Shown here in pieces: positions 7,616 to 15,617 of a DNA stretch of 64,000 nucleotides. The notes under the pieces are model-generated. The model was given only the letters and a program-made list of their open reading frames with translations, ran no database searches and was not told where the DNA came from. The translations under genes and the position numbers were made by a program. This DNA is from a virus, in IMG/VR virus record IMGVR_UViG_3300034196_000019, positions 26,623-90,622 of that record; one strand, given 5' to 3'. Position 1 is the stretch's first letter. Each line of letters starts with the position of its first letter.

Positions 7616-7863
7616 GGCAATTCCTCTTCGTTAATTTCTTGAGTCTCAGTATCAATCGAGACAATTTCAAATACTGTTTCACCAATCTTATGCTTAGTGA
7701 GCCAGCCTGTCAATCCTTTTTCATCTTCCCATGCTGATAAGTATTGTGCATTGTGAGAAGATGTATTGAGGATAGCATCTGCTTTATTTGAGGCCGTGTC
7801 AATATAATAATCAGAACACAGGGACATTATGCATACCACTGCGACAGATGCAAAGACAGGCAT
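7612..7863 (-). CDS. Small protein with N-terminal membrane or signal segment (83 aa)
   Basis: The first 16 residues (PVFASVAVVCIMSLCS) are hydrophobic, then a soluble acidic domain follows. Likely anchored or exported. Unknown function. Confidence 0.65.
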   Translation of the reverse strand: MPVFASVAVVCIMSLCSDYYIDTASNKADAILNTSSHNAQYLSAWEDEKGLTGWLTKHKIGETVFEIVSIDTETQEINEEELP

Positions 7864-7880
7864 TTACTTTCTCCTAATAA

Positions 7881-8141
7881 TCAGCGTTCGTACACTACAC
7901 CATCATCACACAAATAGCTAGTCTTTCCTGGGATGTATGTATTTACTGTAACAATTTGAGTAGTTGAGCCAGCTATTAATCCAGATGTTGTAGATACTGT
8001 GCCAGATGTTTTACTAACGATCTTGCAATTATGTTCTTTTGAGAACTTATCCCACCGCTCAATTTCGTTAACACTTACCCATACAAACAAGGCAAATACC
8101 AGCAGACAACCCAGGACAATGCCAATCTTTTTAATACTCAT
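7881..8141 (-). CDS. Small membrane-anchored protein (86 aa)
   Basis: Basic start (MSIKKIG), one transmembrane segment at about residues 7-24, then a Ser/Thr-rich outer domain with two cysteines (C39 and C78). Probably a periplasm-facing anchored protein. Function unknown. Confidence 0.75.
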   Translation of the reverse strand: MSIKKIGIVLGCLLVFALFVWVSVNEIERWDKFSKEHNCKIVSKTSGTVSTTSGLIAGSTTQIVTVNTYIPGKTSYLCDDGVVYER

Positions 8142-8223
8142 TTAGTCTCTCCGTATATGGTTAGCTACATCTATAAGCGCATTTTTGCTAGAGCGTGTTA
8201 GCTACACTGGCTCTGACAGTCTT

Positions 8224-8310
8224 TCACTTTGTACATATGATATATGCGACAACTGTTACTGCTAAACACAAAGGAACCATGAAAATAATTGCTAAGCTTA
8301 ATATTAACAT
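8224..8310 (-). CDS. Very small membrane peptide (28 aa)
   Basis: ATG inside the end of the preceding small gene (ATGTTAA overlap). Nearly the whole peptide is hydrophobic (LILSLAIIFMVPLCLAVTVV) with a TK end. Too short to be sure, but the translational overlap and composition fit a small membrane gene. Confidence 0.4.
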   Translation of the reverse strand: MLILSLAIIFMVPLCLAVTVVAYIICTK

Positions 8311-8444
8311 ATAGCTACCAGAACCATATTGTAAATCATCCAGCTTGTGATAGCCACTGTCAACAGTACAGGAATTCCCACGACAATGCCAAATACTGTA
8401 GATAGGGTACATAGTAGTATACGTTCTTGCTTATGTGTGAGCAT
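8304..8444 (-). CDS. Small membrane protein (46 aa)
   Basis: ATG at 8444 preceded by GGAGAG. Basic start (LTHKQER) then one or two hydrophobic segments (LSTVFGIVVGIPVLLTVAI). A different, RBS-less reading over the same region (8224-8412) was set aside. Function unknown. Confidence 0.6.
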   Translation of the reverse strand: MLTHKQERILLCTLSTVFGIVVGIPVLLTVAITSWMIYNMVLVAIC

Positions 8445-8519
8445 GATACTCTCCAATTATTTATTTGTTGTAGCAATCTTATTGGAATGTTCTCAATGGG
8501 TCAAGAATATTCTGTAAGG

Positions 8520-8738
8520 TTACTTGCTCTGCTGTTCGTCAATATCAGCAGCAAAACTGAAGAACATCAAGCCAATTTCTCGCAAGTCTTGTCGAGTGAG
8601 ACCTGTCAAGCTGGAGGAAACAGCAGGATATCCGTTGTAGTCTGCGCAAATTGACAGGGAAGTACGGGCGTCTTCATCTGAACTAACTTCAACTGAGATG
8701 CCACCATTATCAATGTGACGATGATATGTCTTTTTCAT
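8520..8738 (-). CDS. Small unknown protein (72 aa)
   Basis: Clear ribosome site (AAAGGAGAT) before the ATG at 8738. Predicted beta strands in the first half (ISVEVSSDEDARTSLSI) and a helix at the end. No family recognised. Confidence 0.7.
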   Translation of the reverse strand: MKKTYHRHIDNGGISVEVSSDEDARTSLSICADYNGYPAVSSSLTGLTRQDLREIGLMFFSFAADIDEQQSK

Positions 8739-8870
8739 TTATTTATCTCCTTTAATAAGAGACGTTGTGTCTCTGTGTGTACTGGGTATGTGTGATGAAT
8801 TCTAGAGGGTCACCCCTGTCAAGCAAAGAATTGGGGGAATTTGTATTTATTTTAGAGCTTTATTCTGGGC

Positions 8871-8895
8871 GAAAGAAAGCCCCGCAATGCGGGGC
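8871..8895 (-). terminator. Rho-independent terminator
   Basis: GCCCCGC/GCGGGGC stem with an AAT loop, followed leftward by TTTCTTTC. It lies just after the stop of the gene at 8902. Confidence 0.9.
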
Positions 8896-8901
8896 TATTG
8901 T

Positions 8902-9090
8902 TCAAACATGGGTTACTCTATACAGACTACTCACTTCTGGGAAGGTCTCGTATCCATTGTGCTCAGGGGTACGCCAACAGGTGTCCATTTTGTATGCAAC
9001 AATTACACCATCTTCATTTACAACATACTCAGCAGCAAAGAACTGCTCATCCTCAAGACCATAATGTGTTGCAATGTATTCCTCAAACAT
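8902..9090 (-). CDS. Small unknown protein (62 aa)
   Basis: Good ribosome site (GGAGGGAGT) before MFEEYIATHYG. Acidic and aromatic-rich. Shares a transcript with the 69-aa gene upstream. Function unknown. Confidence 0.7.
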   Translation of the reverse strand: MFEEYIATHYGLEDEQFFAAEYVVNEDGVIVAYKMDTCWRTPEHNGYETFPEVSSLYRVTHV

Positions 9091-9099
9091 ACTCCCTCC

Positions 9100-9309
9100 T
9101 TATTTAATTTTCTTAGCTGCTTTGGCTAGATGTTCAATACCCTTGAACCAATCTTGGAGGATACTGTCGTCATTACCCAGATACAGGTCAGCCTCAAGAA
9201 ATACTTCCCCATGAACGCAAGCGTTATTCAGAGCTACAGCTAACCCTTGAGCACCATGTTCCATGATAATTGCTTTGATCAGAGATTCAGCGAGAGCATA
9301 CTTAGACAT
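9100..9309 (-). CDS. Small helical protein (69 aa)
   Basis: ATG preceded by GGAG and by its own promoter at 9355-9382. Ala/Leu-rich helices (YALAESLIKAIIMEHGAQGL). Unknown function. Confidence 0.7.
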   Translation of the reverse strand: MSKYALAESLIKAIIMEHGAQGLAVALNNACVHGEVFLEADLYLGNDDSILQDWFKGIEHLAKAAKKIK

Positions 9310-9354
9310 TTTGTTTCTCCTATTAGGAAGGCTTATCCTCCCCTCTTGTTACCC

Positions 9355-9382
9355 ATTCTAGAGGATTTTAGAGGGGAGTCAA
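9355..9382 (-). promoter_or_regulatory. Sigma70-type promoter
   Basis: Leftward TTGACT (9377-9382), 16-base spacer, TAGAAT (9355-9360), directly ahead of the 69-aa gene. It overlaps the 3' end of the HNH gene region. Confidence 0.7.
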
Positions 9383-9385
9383 GGA

Positions 9386-10171
9386 TTATTTTACAAGATG
9401 TGCATATTGACTCCATGGACCGACAAGCTTGAGTAGCACTGACTTAGCCTTGTTTGTCTTCCAGTCAGATTTAAGCTGCCTCACGTAGATACCTGTTAGC
9501 TCTAGATTGAAACTCTCTTGCACACTCTCTAGGATTTCTTCAGTAGACACATAGAAATTGTCAGCAATAAACTTCTTGACTTCTTCGCTCACCTTTAGTA
9601 CAGATTTGTGTGGTCTAAAGAGTGCTGCATAGTTGTCACCAACCAAGTGATACCTTTTTCTAATAGTGCTAGGAGCAAAACCTAGTTCTCTGCTGTGCTC
9701 AGTCAGGCTGACGAGTTCTCCGTTAACAGTTATCCGAATAGTGTCCTCTTTATTCAACCCCTGCTTTTCTTTCTCAATCCAGATGCAGTTCTCTTTAGAG
9801 TATCCAAGATTTACATCCTTTCTCTCTATAGACAACCCTGGAGAATAAGTATCTAGCATGTCTTCCTTAAACTTATCCCAGGATAGCCAACTATCACACA
9901 CTTTAATACCCCTACCACCATACCTATGATAATACTCACTGCCTTGGTTATTACAACGATCAAGCATTTTCAAATAGATATGGTTCAACAAGCTACCAGT
10001 GTTACTTTGGTCCCCGTTCCTGCGCTTAGGTAGGTAATCTACGTTGAACCCCTTAAGATACTTCCTATTACACAGCTTGCAGTAGTTTTGGTAACCATCA
10101 TTACCTCTTGACCACCTGCTAAACTCTGCAACAGGCTTAGTATCCTTACAACCTGTACACTTTTTATTCAT
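9386..10171 (-). CDS. HNH homing endonuclease with zinc finger and NUMOD-type HTH
   Basis: 261 aa. Residues 5-36 form a Cx2C...Cx2C zinc finger (CTGC...YCKLC). The central HNH-like core has 'YYHRYGGRGIKVCDSWLSWDKF' followed by 'SIERKDVNLGYSKENC'. Then comes a DNA-binding unit 'VNGELVSLTEHSRELGFAPSTIRKR'. This is the usual plan of free-standing HNH homing endonucleases in phages. It sits directly downstream of nrdA, a favourite insertion neighbourhood. Such enzymes cut genomes lacking the insertion and spread by repair. Start chosen at the ATG with AGGGGAATT ahead. Confidence 0.88.
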   Translation of the reverse strand: MNKKCTGCKDTKPVAEFSRWSRGNDGYQNYCKLCNRKYLKGFNVDYLPKRRNGDQSNTGSLLNHIYLKMLDRCNNQGSEYYHRYGGRGIKVCDSWLSWDKFKEDMLDTYSPGLSIERKDVNLGYSKENCIWIEKEKQGLNKEDTIRITVNGELVSLTEHSRELGFAPSTIRKRYHLVGDNYAALFRPHKSVLKVSEEVKKFIADNFYVSTEEILESVQESFNLELTGIYVRQLKSDWKTNKAKSVLLKLVGPWSQYAHLVK

Positions 10172-10181
10172 AATTCCCCTA

Positions 10182-11885
10182 TCACTGACAAACTACACAT
10201 TCCCCATTTGAACCCTGTACACCAGCCATCCCGTAAATATAGTACAACCCGTGGATATCCTCATCCTCAATTGCTGTCTGATGCAGGCGCGCAATCTCAT
10301 CCTCAGAGCTTTCCGAAGAGATGTATAGGTTTAGGCTCTGCCATTGGCACAAATGCCGCCCCCGCTGTGCTGCTTGTCGTAAGATAGCATACTGATCAAT
10401 CTCAAAGGAGGTTTTGAACACTTGCTTCACTTCATCAGACAACCAAGAAACCTTTTGTACGCTCCCCATTGCTTCCCGTACTTCTTTGATACGTTCTTTA
10501 GTGTACAGACCATTAGCTTTAAGATAGTCCAAGAACACTGGGTTTACTCGATCAATCTCCCCCGCTGCTGTACGCTGCGTCTTAACCATTGCATCGTCTG
10601 GGTTAATACCCTCAGAGCAACCGCCCATAATCAGGGCTGTGGATTTTGTTGGAGCGATTGCAAGACGGTGTGTATTAGCTACACCATACCCTTTACACCA
10701 CAATGGCTCACCGTACACGCTAGCAATCCACTTGGAGGCTTCCAGGCTATCATCTTTCAGCTTCTTAAAGATCTTATTGTTAAGGTACAAAGCGTCAAAG
10801 GATTCAAATGGAAGCATTTTCATCTGATACAGCGTGGATAGACCGCAAGCCCCCAATCCCAATGCACGGCTATTCTTAGTAAAAGCTACAGCCTTTTCTA
10901 GCCCTGAGATATTCTTAGCTTTCTCAATAAACTCTTGTGCCACACAATCTAAGAATACAGTGGAGATAAATACTGCATCTGTATCTTTCCATTCGTCCCA
11001 CTTAGCAAGGTTCATACTCGCAAGAACACAAGTATAAGTGAAGTCCTTACTACTGTGTAGACAAATCTCATTACAGAGCTGTGCAGCTTTAACATCCAAT
11101 CCAAGGTCTACATACATTTGAGGACGACGACGACCCACCTTACTAGGAAAAAACATGTACCCTTTGCCTGTTACCATCTTGGTCTTTTGCAGTTTCTTGA
11201 ATCGGAGGTTTATTTCCTCATTCCCCTGGTTAGCAAGCTCTGTATCAGAGTCATACCAGTTCCAACCAATGTTAACACCGTCATCGTGTGCTGCAAGGTA
11301 GTCACACACCTCATGGAAGTCACCATGAGAGATTGGCAGATAAGTGGCACAACTACCGCGTCGTGCCGTCCCCTGGGCTACATATTCCATATCTTTCACC
11401 AAGCCTTCAATAACAGGAAGAACACCCGAAGACTTACCACCTGCTTCGATTGTAGCGCCTCGTGGTCGGATATCCCCAAGATAACCTGAAGTACCAAAAC
11501 CATGCTTGGTCAGGATTGCAATCTCATGTTTTGCTTTGTAGATGCCATCAATACTATCAGGGAAATAACTACCAGCACAGCTAACAGGAAGACCACGAGT
11601 AGTACCAGTATTAGATAGGATTGGAGTGGACGGGGACAACCAACCTTTCCACATAATATCAAAGAACTTATCTTTCCACACCTCTGGTTCTGGTGTATGT
11701 ACAGCAAGAGTGGAGGCAATCCGCATATATTGTTCCTTAGGGTGATCTGCTTTATACAGATACTTCTCCTTAAAGAGCTGCCAACTAGCTGTAGACCAGT
11801 GTGCGGGAATAGTACCATCTTGCTGCATCTTCTTACGTTCTTTACTTAGAGTCTCATAACTAGTTGTCACTTTTTCACCACCCAT
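10182..11885 (-). CDS. nrdA: Ribonucleoside-diphosphate reductase large subunit
   Basis: 567 aa, class I type. It reduces ribonucleoside diphosphates to the deoxy form in the cytoplasm together with NrdB. Visible landmarks are 'STPILSNTGT', the active-site strand 'LCNEICLHSS' with the radical cysteine, 'PTKSTALIMGGCSEG', and a C-terminal CVVC pair at 563-566 that receives electrons from a redoxin. The N-terminal ATP-cone is missing, so overall activity control by ATP/dATP is probably absent. The ATG at 11885 overlaps nrdB by 19 bases; a GTG at 11870 overlapping the nrdB stop is an equally good start. Transcribed with nrdB and glutaredoxin. Confidence 0.97.
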   Translation of the reverse strand: MGGEKVTTSYETLSKERKKMQQDGTIPAHWSTASWQLFKEKYLYKADHPKEQYMRIASTLAVHTPEPEVWKDKFFDIMWKGWLSPSTPILSNTGTTRGLPVSCAGSYFPDSIDGIYKAKHEIAILTKHGFGTSGYLGDIRPRGATIEAGGKSSGVLPVIEGLVKDMEYVAQGTARRGSCATYLPISHGDFHEVCDYLAAHDDGVNIGWNWYDSDTELANQGNEEINLRFKKLQKTKMVTGKGYMFFPSKVGRRRPQMYVDLGLDVKAAQLCNEICLHSSKDFTYTCVLASMNLAKWDEWKDTDAVFISTVFLDCVAQEFIEKAKNISGLEKAVAFTKNSRALGLGACGLSTLYQMKMLPFESFDALYLNNKIFKKLKDDSLEASKWIASVYGEPLWCKGYGVANTHRLAIAPTKSTALIMGGCSEGINPDDAMVKTQRTAAGEIDRVNPVFLDYLKANGLYTKERIKEVREAMGSVQKVSWLSDEVKQVFKTSFEIDQYAILRQAAQRGRHLCQWQSLNLYISSESSEDEIARLHQTAIEDEDIHGLYYIYGMAGVQGSNGECVVCQ

Positions 11886-12862
11886 CCAAAACCGTTAAGA
11901 TCCCAATCACGGGAATATTGATTACCCTTGCTGCTAAAGAAGTCCTGAGAAGAGTAACCGCTAATACCTTTGTAGAACCAATCTCCAATGGGGTTATACT
12001 CTACATTATAAATAGGTTCATAACCAAGGTTAGCTAGGCACAAGTCAATCCGACTCTTAGCGAACACCTCAAGTTGATGAGGGGTAATACCGTCAATCTT
12101 ACCTTTCTCAAAGATCTTAGCAATAATAACTTGTTCATGCTCAAGAACAACTTTAGCTGCCTCTACAATATCCTCTTTCAAGGACTGTTCTTGTTCTGGT
12201 GTAATCTCTCCAGCTTCTCGTTTCTCGTGCAACAGTGTACGGAACAACCAAGCTGCTGCAACAGAGTGAAGATGTTCATCACGGGCCGAGAAGTTAATAC
12301 CACTTACAGTGTTTACAAGTTTGTTCTTACCCTGCATTTGAAAGTGCTTCAAGAATGCAAAGCTAGAATATAGGATAGCACCTTCACCAAACGTAAAGCC
12401 GCCCAATGCCCGGAGGTCATCCTTGTTCTCTAGTGTGTCAGTCAAATAATCAATACGAGCTTTAAGCTCAGGATCTTTTGTATATTCTTCATAAAACTCA
12501 TCTGTAGCAATACCAAGCTCTTCGTTCAAGGCTTTGTAGAAGAATTGGTGGATGCCCAGTTCCACTGCACCAAAGGTAGCCGCCATTGGTTGGATATCAG
12601 CAGGACGTGGAAACTTCTTCATTACAAAGTTAATCCAGAACTCTGAACCAATAATCTGCTCATACTTAGTAAAGATGCGGAGTGTTGTAATTACACCGTG
12701 CTTTTCTTGCGGTGTGAGGTTAACAAGAATATCTTGCTTGTCCTTATACACCTTAACTTCAAAGTGAGGCCAGTATACAGCTTGCTGGGAATTCATAAAC
12801 TCAATTGCTTCTGGATAATCTACTGTAAATGTAGTCTTCAGAGTCTGCATACGTACTGTCAT
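11867..12862 (-). CDS. nrdB: Ribonucleoside-diphosphate reductase small subunit
   Basis: 331 aa, di-iron radical subunit. Likely metal ligands are E74 (IGSEFW), E101/H105 (VELGIHQ), E160 (FTFGEGA) and E196/H199 (ARDEHLH), all in the expected order. It supplies the tyrosyl radical to NrdA. ATG overlaps the stop of the glutaredoxin gene (ATGA), indicating coupled translation of the grx-nrdB-nrdA set. Confidence 0.97.
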   Translation of the reverse strand: MTVRMQTLKTTFTVDYPEAIEFMNSQQAVYWPHFEVKVYKDKQDILVNLTPQEKHGVITTLRIFTKYEQIIGSEFWINFVMKKFPRPADIQPMAATFGAVELGIHQFFYKALNEELGIATDEFYEEYTKDPELKARIDYLTDTLENKDDLRALGGFTFGEGAILYSSFAFLKHFQMQGKNKLVNTVSGINFSARDEHLHSVAAAWLFRTLLHEKREAGEITPEQEQSLKEDIVEAAKVVLEHEQVIIAKIFEKGKIDGITPHQLEVFAKSRIDLCLANLGYEPIYNVEYNPIGDWFYKGISGYSSQDFFSSKGNQYSRDWDLNGFGWVVKK

Positions 12863-13119
12863 TTGTATTCCTTAGCAAGCTCAAGAATTTGAGCCACTGC
12901 ATCGTTACTAGAACCACGAACAATATCAATTGGCAACTCACCGCCCTTACCATAAAATGCTGTAACTGGAATGGCCCGGATACCAAGAGCATACGCCTCT
13001 TCCATAACATCTGAATCCATAATATCCTTCACATCAAAAGGAATATTATTACTCTCCAAGACAGATTTAACTACTTTGCAACCTGCACAATTATCCGCGC
13101 TGAAAATTGAAATACTCAT
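12859..13119 (-). CDS. Glutaredoxin / NrdH-like redoxin
   Basis: 86 aa thioredoxin-fold protein with the redox motif CAGC at residues 11-14 and the cis-proline region 'IRAIPVTAF'. It most likely reduces the CVVC tail of the phage NrdA, as expected from its position immediately upstream of nrdB. Confidence 0.9.
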   Translation of the reverse strand: MSISIFSADNCAGCKVVKSVLESNNIPFDVKDIMDSDVMEEAYALGIRAIPVTAFYGKGGELPIDIVRGSSNDAVAQILELAKEYK

Positions 13120-13125
13120 TACGCC

Positions 13126-13554
13126 TTACTCCTTACAAGCAATATTTACATTAGATACATTGTTCATCATTTTAGCTTGTGTTGCTTCTGCTACATTGTG
13201 GATGTTGTTCAAAGCTAGCATACACCCTACACGACTAATCTCACTCTTTGTTGATCGTACCATGTCTTCTACAGCCATGCCATTACGAATCCAATAATCA
13301 TCTACGCGTTCCTTGAACACTACTCGTGGGCCTCTATCCACTTGCCCACTAAATCGACTACGATGCAAACAATCTGTAATCTCCCAACCTGTGCTCAAGT
13401 CAGCACCCATCTCATGTAGCACTTGTTCAAACAATTTCTCATCTTGCCCCACCCATGCTGCTTCCCAATCTTTGTGGTATTCCAAGTCTAGGAAAGACAA
13501 GTATTGATCAAAGAGGTAGGCTTCTGGTTTGCTGCTGCTTTCGTTACTACTCAT
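13126..13554 (-). CDS. Unknown protein in the nucleotide-metabolism block (142 aa)
   Basis: Located between thyX and glutaredoxin, with its ATG overlapping the thyX stop codon (ATGA). Mixed helix/strand, with a Trp-rich stretch (DWEAAWVGQDEKLF) and a basic segment near 75-90. I do not recognise the family. Context suggests a role near dNTP synthesis, which is inference only. Confidence 0.75.
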   Translation of the reverse strand: MSSNESSSKPEAYLFDQYLSFLDLEYHKDWEAAWVGQDEKLFEQVLHEMGADLSTGWEITDCLHRSRFSGQVDRGPRVVFKERVDDYWIRNGMAVEDMVRSTKSEISRVGCMLALNNIHNVAEATQAKMMNNVSNVNIACKE

Positions 13555-13997
13555 TTAATACAAGCCTCCATCTTTAAATTATTAGGAATTAATTGGCGAT
13601 GTTGAATGAATCCTTTGAAGTTACTAGACCAGAAGTTACCAGTCCTATCTACGTGCGTAATACCAGCTTTCCAACTCTTAGGGTACACAGTGCTGTTAAC
13701 CATTTTCTCCCCATACCCTTCATTGTAATTCTGCATTGGGGTTGCTTGGTGTTCAAATGGCGAGGCGTGAACTGGCTCACTCACAACAAGGCGCTCATAA
13801 ATACGCTTAGCTTTCTCAAGAGTATCATCTAAAGAACGAAAGCTCACTTGAGCACAGCAGCTAGCAGAAATAGCTAGAGCATCTTCCAAAGGGATACCAC
13901 AGCCTTTCAGCCAATATCCCTCACCAAAATATGGTGTATGCCAATCAACAGAAGACAATTGTACAGGATCTTCTTTCTCAAAGCAATCCAGCATCAC
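13551..13997 (-). CDS. thyX: Flavin-dependent thymidylate synthase, C-terminal part (after in-frame stop)
   Basis: The codons here continue the ThyX reading frame of 14046-14474 without any shift. Between them lie one TAG (14046-14048) and 16 codons reading LRNHEDAQPEIKRLAE, which is standard ThyX sequence. The C-terminal part holds 'ASCCAQVSFRS', 'HASPFEHQATP' and 'FKGFIQHRQLIPNN', regions that bind FAD and dUMP in the family. A GTG at 13997 could allow separate translation, but no good ribosome site is visible there. ThyX makes dTMP from dUMP with methylene-folate and FADH2. Confidence 0.85.
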   Translation of the reverse strand: MMLDCFEKEDPVQLSSVDWHTPYFGEGYWLKGCGIPLEDALAISASCCAQVSFRSLDDTLEKAKRIYERLVVSEPVHASPFEHQATPMQNYNEGYGEKMVNSTVYPKSWKAGITHVDRTGNFWSSNFKGFIQHRQLIPNNLKMEACIK

Positions 13998-14045
13998 TTC
14001 AGCAAGACGTTTAATCTCAGGCTGAGCATCTTCATGATTACGAAG

Positions 14046-14474
14046 CTAGAAGAAGTTCCCAAACTCTGTAGCTGTAAGCACAGTTTTCATTGTTTGGAAC
14101 GGCTCAAGAATACGGTTTACAATCTGTTTGTGAGCACCACAGTCGGACATAAAACTTGCGCTGTCAGCAGCATTCATAGCTGCAAGAAACCACTCACCCT
14201 TTACATCAACTCGATCAACACCATAAAGCTCTTCTTTGGCCTGCATACCAGATTTATTCTTGCCCCAATGAATTGGCGTTGCTGGGTCATTCCGTACTTG
14301 TTCAATCATCTTCTCAATTGGAACAGCTCGACTACTCATAGCATTACGACTGAATACACGATGGGTCATAAGTTCAGAATGCAGGAATCGAGGATATTCA
14401 AGTTCAAAGGTTGCAATCTTCTGTTTATTTGGTGCTTGTGAATATGCAATCAATTTGGCGCTAATATTACTCAC
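14046..14474 (-). CDS. thyX: Flavin-dependent thymidylate synthase, N-terminal part (ends at in-frame TAG)
   Basis: 142 aa starting at an ATG with AGGAG ahead. It carries the ThyX signature region 'LMTHRVFSRNAMSSRAVP' (compare RHRxxSxNExS) and ends at '...TEFGNFF' followed by TAG. In intact relatives the same strand runs on directly into 'LRxHxDAQPEI', which is present just after the TAG in the same frame. The full gene would be 307 codons. It is either a nonsense mutant, a readthrough gene or a two-piece enzyme. Confidence 0.88.
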   Translation of the reverse strand: MSNISAKLIAYSQAPNKQKIATFELEYPRFLHSELMTHRVFSRNAMSSRAVPIEKMIEQVRNDPATPIHWGKNKSGMQAKEELYGVDRVDVKGEWFLAAMNAADSASFMSDCGAHKQIVNRILEPFQTMKTVLTATEFGNFF

Positions 14475-14496
14475 ATTTTCTCCTATTATTTATTAA

Positions 14497-14549
14497 AGGA
14501 AACTCTTATCTTGGACGAGCATTATATCAGAGTTTCCTATTTCTTTCAC
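14497..14549 (-). promoter_or_regulatory. thyX promoter embedded in a hairpin
   Basis: An extended -10 box TGATATAAT (TATAAT at 14521-14526) sits in the loop of a perfect 10-bp inverted repeat, AGGAAACTCT (14497-14506) with AGAGTTTCCT (14529-14538). The -35 region (GTGAAA) is weak. One arm would also appear at the 5' end of the thyX transcript. Confidence 0.5.
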
Positions 14550-14569
14550 TGGTTATTTATTAGGCTCTT

Positions 14570-14671
14570 TCATTCGTTGTTCATATTCTTCAGGGGCTCT
14601 TCCTGAACCAAGAAACCATATTGATTATAGATTGCTTTCCTAACCTTGGCCTCGTTTTTAATTTCCTTCAT
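14570..14671 (-). CDS. Very small unknown protein (33 aa)
   Basis: ATG overlaps the TGA of the MazG-like gene (ATGA). Sequence MKEIKNEAKVRKAIYNQYGF... is strongly charged and helical. A neighbouring frame also reads well after codon 18 (GSGRAPEEYEQRMKEPNK), so a single-base frameshift could hide a slightly longer protein. Low certainty. Confidence 0.45.
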   Translation of the reverse strand: MKEIKNEAKVRKAIYNQYGFLVQEEPLKNMNNE

Positions 14672-15048
14672 GCTTTCTTACCCTCCGCAAGCATACGATT
14701 CTCAAGTTTATGATCCAAGCGAATCTTATTGTAAGCTAGCTTTTCCTCTGTAGCTCCAGCCAGATCATAGCCCTCATGACCACAAAGATCAAGTATACGA
14801 ATGAAAGCATCGGCTAATTCTACTTCCACCATTTTACGATGTGGGAGCTTATCATCCATAAGGTTTTTACGTACACCCTCAAGGGCTTCTGACACTTCAC
14901 TGTGAATCAATGCTAGCTTAGCAAGAATCTCTGTGACATCACCTTTAGGCTTAGGCTCACCTGTGTAGATGTTAGTCCACCAGCCAGAGGCTACGTTATC
15001 AGCATATACTTGTCCTTGAAGGTCTGTGATTGCTTGTTTGTAGCTCAT
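14668..15048 (-). CDS. MazG-like nucleotide pyrophosphohydrolase
   Basis: 126 aa, the size of single-domain all-alpha NTP-PPases. Metal-binding motifs EVSE (51-54) and ELAD (77-80) are present, with helices between. Such enzymes split (d)NTPs or alarmones to NMP and pyrophosphate. They may clean the dNTP pool or feed dUMP to thymidylate synthase, in keeping with thyX next door. ATG overlaps the previous stop. Confidence 0.85.
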   Translation of the reverse strand: MSYKQAITDLQGQVYADNVASGWWTNIYTGEPKPKGDVTEILAKLALIHSEVSEALEGVRKNLMDDKLPHRKMVEVELADAFIRILDLCGHEGYDLAGATEEKLAYNKIRLDHKLENRMLAEGKKA

Positions 15049-15617
15049 TTAGCTTTCTCCTGTACCAATACACGGTTAGCAAAGAATACAAGTTTCTCTG
15101 CATCATAAACACTATTGTTGCCTTTCTTCTTTAATCCTTTACGATCAGCAGCAATACGCCAAACTGCTTTAAGGAGATTACCCTCCGCAAAGGTAAGACC
15201 TAGGGCTTCAATGATATCGTTAGCCTCAGCGGAGTATGGGGTTTCTTGTGTAGTGGGATTATCCACCTTTACTTTGTAATAATCAACTGAGCTGCCTGTA
15301 TATTCCTCTTTAGGTTCTTCTGACAAATCACCAAACACAAGATTACCAGTTTCAGGATTACGTGTGCAAGGGGAGATTACTTCTTTTGTGTCTCGGTATG
15401 CAGGAGAAATTGGTCGTAGATTTTTACTCGCCCAAGGCCAATTAGTATTCAATGTACGACAAACCGCACCTCTTGTACTGATCCAGTATCCATTGTCTTC
15501 ATCAGCCAGGAGCTTCTCAACCACAGGAAGGATGGTTCCTTTCTTAATTGGTTGATATGTATCATCATAAGCATCATTTATTACTTGTACATAATCCCCA
15601 ACTTTAAAATATGTCAA
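15045..15617 (-). CDS. DUF3310-like protein with N-terminal SH3/KOW-like domain
   Basis: 190 aa. Residues 1-70 form a small barrel-like domain (FKVGDYVQVINDAYDD...KKGTILPVV). Residues about 110-190 match the DUF3310 plan: 'YYKVKV...ANDIIEALGLTFAEGNLLKAVWRIAADRKG'. T7 gp1.7, a nucleotide kinase, shares this DUF3310 core, so a nucleotide-linked role is plausible. TTG start in a TTGA overlap with the upstream stop. Confidence 0.75.
   Translation of the reverse strand: MTYFKVGDYVQVINDAYDDTYQPIKKGTILPVVEKLLADEDNGYWISTRGAVCRTLNTNWPWASKNLRPISPAYRDTKEVISPCTRNPETGNLVFGDLSEEPKEEYTGSSVDYYKVKVDNPTTQETPYSAEANDIIEALGLTFAEGNLLKAVWRIAADRKGLKKKGNNSVYDAEKLVFFANRVLVQEKAK

Noticed and set aside
8224-8412. 62-codon leftward frame
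   Set aside because: No ribosome site for its start; two smaller overlapping frames with better signals (8304-8444 and 8224-8310) explain the region.
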